Part shown: piece by piece, positions 16,123 through 22,878 of the stretch | How the letters are laid out: every line of letters starts with the position of its first letter | Numbering within the stretch: position 1 is the first letter of the stretch | Source of the DNA: Noviluteimonas caseinilytica | Lineage (GTDB): Bacteria; Pseudomonadota; Gammaproteobacteria; Xanthomonadales; Xanthomonadaceae | Direction: 5' to 3' | Assembly: GCF_018406605.1 (NCBI RefSeq) | Contig: NZ_AP024545.1 | Location: forward strand, 3,038,001 to 3,102,000 | DNA: 64,000 nt | Notes under the pieces: model-generated | The model's database searches: none | Told to the model about the DNA's origin: nothing | The model's input: the letters and a program-made list of their open reading frames with translations, nothing else | Translations under genes and position numbers: made by a program

Positions 16123-18423
16123 ATGCGCGCCAGCACCGACCAGCCCCAACGTTTCCGCGTCCTCATTGCCCATCGGCAGGTCGGGACCGACACCGCGAGC
16201 GGACGCGCGTGCGCGGCGCTGGCCGAGGAATTCGCGCGCCGCAACGTCGAGACGGTGACCGCCGCCGAAGGCAGCGACGCGCAAGGGATTGCCACTTCCG
16301 ACACCGGGCTGCACGCCATGCTCGTCGACTGGTCGATGCCCGTGGGCGACGACGCGTCGGGCGATGCGGCCGCGCTGGTCGATGCGATCCGCGCGCGCAA
16401 CGAGCGCGTGCCCATCTTCCTGCTGACCGAACCGGAAAAGGCGAAGACGCTCAACGCCGAGAAGCTGCGGCAAATCGACGAACTGGTGTGGCTGCTGGAG
16501 GACACGGCGCCTTTCATGTGCGGCCGCGTCGAATCCGCCATGCGCATCTACGCCGAGGGCCTGTTCGGCCCGATGGTCACCGCGCTCTCGCGGTTCCATC
16601 GCGTGCACGCGTACTCGTGGCACACGCCGGGGCACACCGGCGGCACCGCGTTCCTCAAGCACCCGGCCGGGCGCGCGTTCTTCGATTTCTACGGCGAGAA
16701 CGTGTTCCGCACCGACCTGTCCATCAGCGTGGGCAGCCTGGGCTCGCTGCTGGACCACACCGGTCCGATCGGCGAGAGCGAGAAGTACATCTCCCGCATC
16801 TTCGGATCGCACCGCAGCTACACCGTCACCAACGGCTCGTCCACGTCCAACCGCATCATCTTCATGGCGTGCATCGGCCGCGACCAGGTGGTGCTGTGCG
16901 ACCGCAACTGCCACAAGTCGCTCGAGCACGGGCTGATCATGAGCGGCGGCATCCCGCAGTACATGATCCCCTCGCGCAACCGGTACGGCCTGATGGGGCC
17001 GATCTATCCCGGGCGCTTCGACGAGAAGACGGTGCGCAAGGCGATCGCGGACACGCCGTTGTCGAAAGGCCTGGAGGACCAGCAGCCCGCGTTCGCCGTG
17101 GTCACCAATTCCACGTACGACGGGCTTTGCTACAAGGTGGACCGCGTGCTCTCGCAGCTCGGACCGTGGGTGGACCGGGTGCATTTCGACGAAGCGTGGT
17201 TCGGCTATGCGCGGTTCAATCCGTTGTATGCCGGGCGCATGGCGATGCGCGGGGATCCGTCGGCGCACGATCCGAACGGCCCCACGGTGTTCTGCACGCA
17301 TTCCACGCACAAGCTGCTGGCCGCGTTCTCGCAGGCCTCGTACATCCACGTGCGCGATGGCCGCAACGCGATCCCGCATCCGCGCTTCAATGAAACCTTC
17401 ATGCTGCACGGCTCCACGTCGCCGTTCTATCCGATCATCGCGTCCAACGAAATGGCCGCCACGATGATGGACGGCGCGAGCGGCGCGGCGCTGACGCGCG
17501 AGTCCATCGACGAGGCGATCCATTTCCGCCAGCTGGTCGGCCGGCTGCGCCGCCAGGCGGAGGCGAAGAAGGATTGGTTCTTCCGCACCTGGAATGCCGA
17601 CACGGTGCACGACCCGTCCAGCGGCAAGCGCGTGAATTTCGAAGACGCATCTCCGGAACTGCTGGGCACCGACCAGCAGTGCTGGGTGCTGCATCCGGGC
17701 GATGCGTGGCATGGCTTCGACGACCTCGAAGACGACTACTGCATGCTCGATCCGATCAAGGTCACCGTGCTGATGCCGGGCGTGCAGGACGATGGGTCGC
17801 TCGGGCCGAAGGGCTTCCCCGCCTCGCTGCTCACCGCCTACCTCCACGCGCGCGGCATCGAAGTGGAGAAGACCAGCGACTTCGGCGTGTTGTTCCTGTT
17901 CTCGCTGGGCATCACCAAGGCCAAGTGGAGCACGCTGCTCGCGGCGATGCTCGACTTCAAGCACGACTACGACCAAGACACGCCGTTGTCGCGGATCATG
18001 CCGCACCTCGTCGCCGACTATCCGGACACCTACACCGGCCTCGGGCTGCGCGGGTTGGGCGATCGCATGTTCGAAGAGCTGCGCCGCACCTCGCAGATGC
18101 AGAACCTGCAGAAGGCGTTCCAGTCGATCCCCGAAGCGCGCATGTCGCCGGCCGATGCGTACCAGGCGCTCATCCGCAACCGCATCGAGCGCGTGCCGTT
18201 GTCGCAGCTGGCCGACCGCACGATCGCCACGAGCGTCGTGCCCTACCCGCCCGGCATTCCGATGATGATGCCCGGCGAAACCGCGGGCGCGGCGGACGGG
18301 CCGTACATCGGATACCTGAAAGCGCTCAAGAGCTGGGACAAGACCTTCCCCGGCTTCGGCCACGACACGCACGGCGTGGAAGTGCACGACGGCGAGTACT
18401 ACGTGCAGTGCGTGAAGGACTAG
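16123..18423 (+). CDS. adiA: Arginine decarboxylase, acid-inducible type (AdiA-like)
   Basis: The 766-residue PLP decarboxylase has a receiver-like N-terminal wing (about 1-130). Its catalytic core matches AdiA closely by eye: TNSTYDGLCYK, HFDEAWFGYARFNPLYAGR, PTVFCTHSTHKLLAAFSQAS (with the cofactor Lys), SPFYPIIASNE, MLDPIKVTVLMPG, and a C-terminal YPPGIPMMMPGE. AdiA converts arginine to agmatine, consuming a proton. The ATG at 16123 has AAGGAG 8 bases before it. The antiporter gene starts 4 bases after its stop. Lysine or another basic substrate remains possible, but the AdiC-like neighbour favours arginine. Confidence 0.85.
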   Translation: MRASTDQPQRFRVLIAHRQVGTDTASGRACAALAEEFARRNVETVTAAEGSDAQGIATSDTGLHAMLVDWSMPVGDDASGDAAALVDAIRARNERVPIFLLTEPEKAKTLNAEKLRQIDELVWLLEDTAPFMCGRVESAMRIYAEGLFGPMVTALSRFHRVHAYSWHTPGHTGGTAFLKHPAGRAFFDFYGENVFRTDLSISVGSLGSLLDHTGPIGESEKYISRIFGSHRSYTVTNGSSTSNRIIFMACIGRDQVVLCDRNCHKSLEHGLIMSGGIPQYMIPSRNRYGLMGPIYPGRFDEKTVRKAIADTPLSKGLEDQQPAFAVVTNSTYDGLCYKVDRVLSQLGPWVDRVHFDEAWFGYARFNPLYAGRMAMRGDPSAHDPNGPTVFCTHSTHKLLAAFSQASYIHVRDGRNAIPHPRFNETFMLHGSTSPFYPIIASNEMAATMMDGASGAALTRESIDEAIHFRQLVGRLRRQAEAKKDWFFRTWNADTVHDPSSGKRVNFEDASPELLGTDQQCWVLHPGDAWHGFDDLEDDYCMLDPIKVTVLMPGVQDDGSLGPKGFPASLLTAYLHARGIEVEKTSDFGVLFLFSLGITKAKWSTLLAAMLDFKHDYDQDTPLSRIMPHLVADYPDTYTGLGLRGLGDRMFEELRRTSQMQNLQKAFQSIPEARMSPADAYQALIRNRIERVPLSQLADRTIATSVVPYPPGIPMMMPGETAGAADGPYIGYLKALKSWDKTFPGFGHDTHGVEVHDGEYYVQCVKD

Positions 18424-18427
18424 CGGC

Positions 18428-19744
18428 ATGCACGGCGGCACCGGCGACAAGAAGATGGGGCTGGTGGCGGCGACGTCGCTGGTCGTCGCCAACATGGTCG
18501 GCACGGGCTTGTTCCTGCTGCCGTCCAGCCTGGCCGCCGTCGGCAGCATTTCGGTGTTCGGGTGGCTGGTGTCGACGCTGGGCGCCACGGCGCTCGGCCT
18601 GGTGTTCGTGCGCCTGAGTTCTTCTGCACCCAAAGCCGGCGGACCGTACGCGTATGCGCGCGATGCCGTCGGTCCCTTCGCGGCGTTCCAGACGAACACG
18701 CTCTACTGGGGCGCCAGCGTGCTGGGCAACGTGGCGATCGCGGTGTCGGTGACGGGCTATCTCGCCGTGTTCGCACACGTCCTGGAATCGCCGGTGCCGG
18801 CGTGCATCTGCACCATCCTCGTGATCTGGCTGTTCGTGTGGCTCAACACGCGCGGCGCGTCGTCGGTCGGGCACTTCACCACGATCACCACGGTCGCCGG
18901 CATCCTGCCGGTCGCGGTCGTGGGATTGCTCGGCTGGTTCTGGTTCGACCGCGGCGTGTTCGATGCGGGATGGAATCCGTCGAACATGCCCGCCGCATCG
19001 GCCGTGATGACGAGCGCGTCGATCGCGTTGTGGGCGTTCCTCGGGGTGGAGAGCGCGGCGGTGTCGGCGGGCGTGATCGAGAATCCGAAGCGCAACGTGC
19101 CGCTGGCCACGATCATGGGACTGGCTATCTCCGCGGTGATCTACGTCTCGTGCTGCACGGTGATCATGGGCATCCTGCCCAACGCCCAGTTGCAGTCCTC
19201 GCATGCGCCCTTCGCCGAAGTGGCCAGCGTGATGCTCGGCCCGTGGGCCGGCAGCGTGATCGCCATCGCCGCGATCCTCAAGGCATCGGGCTCGCTGGTG
19301 GGCTGGATCCTGATCGCCGCGCAGTCGTCGCAGGCGGCGGCCACCGACGGCATGTTCCCGCAGTCGTTCTCGCGCCTCAACGCGAACGGCATGCCGGCGC
19401 GCAACCTGGTGGTCACCGGCGTGCTGATGACGGCGCTGGTGATCCTGACCGCGTCGCCGACCCTGTCCGAGCAGTTCTCGCGCATCACCAACGCCACGGT
19501 CATCCTGATGGCGCTGCCGTACATCTATTCGGTCATGGCGATGTGGCGGATGGATCGCGCCGCGCACCGGACCGACCACCTCGCGGCCTCGATCGTCGTC
19601 GGCGTCGCGGCGTGCCTGTACTGCGTCGGCGTCGCGATCGGGCAATCGCACGACCTGGTGTTCAAGGCGATGATCGCGTTGCTGCTGACCACGCCGCTGT
19701 TCGCGCTGGTGCGCCTGCAGGACGGACAACCCCGCGTCGGGTAG
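18428..19744 (+). CDS. adiC: AdiC-like arginine:agmatine-type APC antiporter
   Basis: The 438-residue APC-superfamily transporter has about 12 hydrophobic segments. The substrate-binding glycine motif in helix 1 reads ANMVGTGLFLLP. Helix 6 reads WAFLGVESAAVSAGVIENPK, close to the AdiC segment containing its gating Trp. The stretches ASGSLVGWILIAAQSSQAAA and ITNATVILMALPYIYSVMA also follow the AdiC pattern. It lies 4 bases after the adiA-like gene and would exchange external arginine for internal agmatine, completing the proton-consuming cycle. Assignment rests on sequence pattern plus position; another amino acid:amine pair is possible. Confidence 0.82.
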   Translation: MHGGTGDKKMGLVAATSLVVANMVGTGLFLLPSSLAAVGSISVFGWLVSTLGATALGLVFVRLSSSAPKAGGPYAYARDAVGPFAAFQTNTLYWGASVLGNVAIAVSVTGYLAVFAHVLESPVPACICTILVIWLFVWLNTRGASSVGHFTTITTVAGILPVAVVGLLGWFWFDRGVFDAGWNPSNMPAASAVMTSASIALWAFLGVESAAVSAGVIENPKRNVPLATIMGLAISAVIYVSCCTVIMGILPNAQLQSSHAPFAEVASVMLGPWAGSVIAIAAILKASGSLVGWILIAAQSSQAAATDGMFPQSFSRLNANGMPARNLVVTGVLMTALVILTASPTLSEQFSRITNATVILMALPYIYSVMAMWRMDRAAHRTDHLAASIVVGVAACLYCVGVAIGQSHDLVFKAMIALLLTTPLFALVRLQDGQPRVG

Positions 19745-19755
19745 GTGCAACGCAA

Positions 19756-19777
19756 ACGGCGCCGCAAGCGGCGCCGC
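19756..19777. terminator. GC-rich hairpin between convergent operons
   Basis: CGGCGCCGC-AA-GCGGCGCCG (19757-19776) is a perfect 9-base-pair inverted repeat just after the adiC-like stop and before the 3' end of the gene at 19802. On the minus strand it is followed by TTTGCGTT, a weak U-tract, so it best serves the minus-strand operon. It may act in both directions. Confidence 0.5.
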
Positions 19778-19801
19778 TGTCGGTGGTTGCAACGGATCGG
19801 C

Positions 19802-20716
19802 TCAGTCGGGTTCGGCGAGGCGGCGGAAGAACATCCGCGTGGATTCGCCGGCGGGGCCGAAGTGCGTCGCGTACAGCTGCTCGAACTTGCCCGTGCGATA
19901 CGTGCGGCTCAGCACGCGGTCGACCAGCAACCGGAAGTCCTCGTCGCCGCGCCGCAGCGCGAACGCGTAGGACGTCGGGTCGAACTCGCGATCGATGACC
20001 ATCACGTCGCCCGCGCCCTGCCCGTTGCGCGCCAGGTCCATCAGCACGTTGCGGTCCGACACCAGCGCATCGGACTTGCCGGACACCACGCGCGCCAGGC
20101 CTTCGGCCATGCTGGTCACGGGCGTGATCTTGAAGTTGACACCGATCTCCTGCCGGCGCGCCTCCAGCAACTTCGCCGACGCCGTGCCCGGCACCACCGC
20201 GAAGTCCCGCTGCTGCAGCGCCGCCAGTTGCGGCGAGCCGCGCCAGATCGGTTGCGCGCCCGGCTTGCGGCCTTCCAGCAGGTTGCGCAGCGCGGGCGAG
20301 ACGTTCTTGCGCACCAGGATGCCGGTGCCGCCCGGCATGACCGGGATGGAGAAGTCCACCGACGCGCGGCGCGTCAGCGTCGCCTGCATCGGCGTGCACG
20401 ACATGTCGATGCGGCCCGCGGCGAGCGCCGCCGCCGGATCTTCGTCAAGCGGCACGAACTCCACTTTCAGGCCGGGCTGCTTGAGCTGCAGGCGCACCGC
20501 TTCGGCGACGAGGCGGCACAGCGAGATGGCATAGCCTTCCGCGGCACCCGAGTCGTTGCGCCACGTCAGCGGGCGTGCGCCCGGCAGGTAACCGAACGAC
20601 AGCGTGCCGGCGTCCCGCGCATGCGCGAAGGTGGCCTGGGCCTGCGCCGGCATGGGGGCGAGCATCGCGAGCGCCAGGGCCGTGGATGCGAACGCGAGAG
20701 TGCGGGCGGTGTGCAT
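19802..20716 (-). CDS. Periplasmic amino-acid-binding protein (SBP_bac_3 type), orphan
   Basis: The 304-residue protein has a signal peptide (MHTARTLAFASTALALAML to AQAQA). A solute-binding fold follows: LSFGYLPGARPLTWRND, EGYAISLCRLVAEAV, AGRIDMSCTPMQATLTRRASVDFSIPV, and SGKSDALVSDRNVLMDLA. This is the class of periplasmic receptors for amino-acid ABC importers. The start at 20716 has TGGAGGT 7 bases upstream. It follows the PotE-like antiporter by 35 bases, and no ABC permease or ATPase is nearby. It may therefore deliver amino acids to an importer encoded elsewhere, or act as a sensor or scavenging protein for the antiporter (inference). Confidence 0.82.
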   Translation of the reverse strand: MHTARTLAFASTALALAMLAPMPAQAQATFAHARDAGTLSFGYLPGARPLTWRNDSGAAEGYAISLCRLVAEAVRLQLKQPGLKVEFVPLDEDPAAALAAGRIDMSCTPMQATLTRRASVDFSIPVMPGGTGILVRKNVSPALRNLLEGRKPGAQPIWRGSPQLAALQQRDFAVVPGTASAKLLEARRQEIGVNFKITPVTSMAEGLARVVSGKSDALVSDRNVLMDLARNGQGAGDVMVIDREFDPTSYAFALRRGDEDFRLLVDRVLSRTYRTGKFEQLYATHFGPAGESTRMFFRRLAEPD

Positions 20717-20751
20717 GGAATACCTCCAGATCGCGGGCGCTTGCGCCTTGG

Positions 20752-22125
20752 TCATGCCGTGCGCGCGGGGCCGGTGCTCGCCGGCGGCGGGGACTTGGTT
20801 GCCATGAAGCCGTAGATGATGAAGGTCAGCGCCATCACGATGGTGCCGCCCATCACGGCGTCTCCGCCCGACGCGTAGATCGCGTACGTGCTGTACAGCA
20901 TGCCCACGACGGCGACGAACATGTTCTTGCGGTACGTGCCCTGCGGGACGCCGCCGGCCTTGCGCATGATCACCCCGAGGGCCGACAGCGCGATGATGTA
21001 GGGAATGACGTTGGTGACCACGGCCAGGCCCACCAGCGCGGAGAACTGCTCGCTCAGCGACGGCGAAATGGTCGACAGCGCGAGGATGGTCTGCACCACG
21101 CCCATCACGATCATGCCGGTGACCGGCGCGAGCATGCGGTTGGTCTTGGCGAAGAACGCAGGGAACAGGCCTTCGCCCGCCGCCGTCTTGGCGGTCTGCG
21201 CGATCGTGAACTGCCAGCCCAGCAGCGAGCCCAGGCACGCGAGGATCGCCAGCGCGCGGATGATGGTGCCCACGGTGCCGCCGAACATCTGCGCATACGC
21301 GTCGGCGAACGGACCCGTCGAGGCGGCGAGAAGCTTGTTGGGCACGATGCCCTGGATGACGGTGGTCGACAGGATGTAGACGACCGCCGCGCCGAGCGTG
21401 CCGAACATGCACGCCAGCGGCACGTTGCGCTTCGGGTTCTCCACCGCATCGGAGTTCTGCGCCGCCGACTCCATGCCCAGGAACGCCCACAGCGTCAGCG
21501 CGATGCTCGATCCCATGCCGGCGCCGAGGCTCAGGCCCTGCGGATTCCACGCTTGCTTGAACGTCGTGCCGCTGAAGAAGAACCAGCCGATCACGCAGAT
21601 GCCCGCCACCGGGATGATGACGCCCCACACCGTGATGCTGCCGATCTTGCCGGTGATGTTCGGGCCGCCGAAATTGGCGACGGTGGTGAGCCACACCAGC
21701 ACGATCACGCCGATGCACGTGGCGATCGGGGCCGAGGACAGCCACGGGATGAAGGCCGCCAGGTACCCCACGGCGGAGATCGCGATGGCGACGTTGCCGA
21801 TCGCCAGCGACAGGAAGTACAGGAAGAACGTCAGGAAGTAGCCATCGCGTCCGTACGCGTCCTCCGCGTACGCCGCCATGCCGCCGGCCTTGGAATTGAA
21901 GACGCCCGCCTGCGCGAACCCGTAGGCGATCGCCATCGAGCCCAGCGCGGTCACGCCCCACGACAGCAGCGAGATCGCGCCCACCTGCGCCATGTTCGCG
22001 GGGAGCATGATGATGCCCGAGCCCATCATGTTGACGGCCACCAGCAGCGTGAGCTGCACGAGGCTCATCTTCTTGGTGGCGGGCGTGGAAGTGGCGGAGC
22101 TCGTTGCGGTGGCCGTCGTGTTCAT
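20752..22125 (-). CDS. potE: PotE-like ornithine:putrescine-type APC antiporter
   Basis: The 457-residue APC transporter has about 12 membrane segments. Motifs follow PotE/CadB closely: NMMGSGIIMLPANMAQVGAI in helix 1, WAFLGMESAAQNSDAVENPK in helix 6, then VYILSTTVIQGIVPN, GSLLGWQFTIAQTAKTAA and LSTISPSLSEQFSALVGLAV. PotE exchanges ornithine for putrescine. The start at 22125 leaves a short N-terminal Thr/Ser-rich stretch before MSLVQLTLLVAVN; the Met 19 codons later (MSLVQ) is an alternative start. Promoter C lies directly upstream. The solute-binding protein gene follows 35 bases later. It pairs functionally with the SpeF-like gene at 22879. Confidence 0.86.
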   Translation of the reverse strand: MNTTATATSSATSTPATKKMSLVQLTLLVAVNMMGSGIIMLPANMAQVGAISLLSWGVTALGSMAIAYGFAQAGVFNSKAGGMAAYAEDAYGRDGYFLTFFLYFLSLAIGNVAIAISAVGYLAAFIPWLSSAPIATCIGVIVLVWLTTVANFGGPNITGKIGSITVWGVIIPVAGICVIGWFFFSGTTFKQAWNPQGLSLGAGMGSSIALTLWAFLGMESAAQNSDAVENPKRNVPLACMFGTLGAAVVYILSTTVIQGIVPNKLLAASTGPFADAYAQMFGGTVGTIIRALAILACLGSLLGWQFTIAQTAKTAAGEGLFPAFFAKTNRMLAPVTGMIVMGVVQTILALSTISPSLSEQFSALVGLAVVTNVIPYIIALSALGVIMRKAGGVPQGTYRKNMFVAVVGMLYSTYAIYASGGDAVMGGTIVMALTFIIYGFMATKSPPPASTGPARTA

Positions 22126-22157
22126 GTCGCTTCCCGGACGCGTCCAGACTCGGACGG

Positions 22158-22202
22158 ACCCTAGACCTGCCGCATGGCCCCAGCAATTGGCCGTTTGCCC
22201 AA
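22158..22202 (-). promoter_or_regulatory. Island promoter C: third copy of the inverted-repeat promoter
   Basis: On the minus strand TTGGGCAAACGGCCAATTG begins at 22202, and TAGGGT begins at 22163, exactly 39 bases later, in the context TCTAGGGTCC. The predicted start at about 22153 gives a 28-base leader to the potE ATG at 22125. Motif and spacing match promoters A and B, although the flanking sequences are unrelated and the orientation is opposite. This independently supports a real, activator-dependent regulatory element. Confidence 0.68.
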
Positions 22203-22211
22203 TGCGGCGGC

Positions 22212-22874
22212 TCAGCCGCCGAGCGCGATCGTCATGGCCACGAGCACGCAGCCCAGCACCACCATGATCGATCCGATGAGCCACCCCCGGCCGCCCACGG
22301 CGCGCGCGTACAGGGCGCCGGCGACGAACAGCATCGCGATCGCGATGCCGTTGGACACGCGCATGGCCAGCGGCACCTCGTGGAACACCAGGAACGGCAG
22401 CGCGATCGGCAGCGTGCTGCCGAACACCAGGCACGCCACGCCGAGCCCCGCCAGCAGGTCGCGCACGCCCATGCGAGGCGGCGGCATGGCGGCAGCGGGC
22501 ACGTCCGACAGGCGGACGCGCACGCGTTCGAGTTGCTCGTCGGTCAACACCGCGACGACTTCGTCGGGCAGCGCCTTCGACAGCAGCTGCCGGGCCTGCG
22601 CCGGATCGGTGGCCTCGCGCACCGCCTGCACCGCCAGCGAATCGCCGCGGCGATCGGCGAACCCGATCATCACGTAGAAGATCCCGTCGATCAGGCCCCA
22701 CGCGATGTTGCAGCCCAGCGCGCCGATCAGCATCGCGCGCACATCGTTGCGGCCCGCGTCCGAAATGCTGAGCGAGCCGGTGAACGTGAGCGCCATGATC
22801 AGCCCGAACATCACCTCGGCGATCCGGTCGGCCGGCTCGAGGATCTGCTGGAACCTGCGCGTGCGCCAGGCCAT
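22212..22874 (-). CDS. VIT1/CCC1-like membrane protein
   Basis: The 220-residue membrane protein has an amphipathic start LEPADRIAEVMFGLIMALTF, then TGSLSISDAGRNDVRAMLIG and ALGCNIAWGLIDGIFYVM. This arrangement is found in VIT1/CCC1-like proteins. A charged middle region (about 85-135) is followed by three more hydrophobic segments, including MGVRDLLAGLGVACLVFG and GWLIGSIMVVLGCVLVAM. VIT/CCC1 members move iron or manganese, but this shorter variant has no known substrate. It starts 4 bases after the SpeF-like stop and is almost certainly co-transcribed with it. The ATG at 22874 is chosen because the longer frame overlaps speF. Confidence 0.72.
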   Translation of the reverse strand: MAWRTRRFQQILEPADRIAEVMFGLIMALTFTGSLSISDAGRNDVRAMLIGALGCNIAWGLIDGIFYVMIGFADRRGDSLAVQAVREATDPAQARQLLSKALPDEVVAVLTDEQLERVRVRLSDVPAAAMPPPRMGVRDLLAGLGVACLVFGSTLPIALPFLVFHEVPLAMRVSNGIAIAMLFVAGALYARAVGGRGWLIGSIMVVLGCVLVAMTIALGG

Positions 22875-22878
22875 CGCC

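Noticed and set aside
16123..18423. Treating the receiver-like N-terminal domain of the decarboxylases as a phosphorylated receiver
   Set aside because: Wing domains of this decarboxylase class are naturally receiver-like and lack the phospho-acceptor context; no xxDxxMPG-type site is complete.
15823..18699. Very long minus-strand open frame of 958 codons opposite the decarboxylases
   Set aside because: High GC keeps antisense frames open. Its composition is Arg/His/Val-rich with no family motifs, and both plus-strand decarboxylases are unambiguous.
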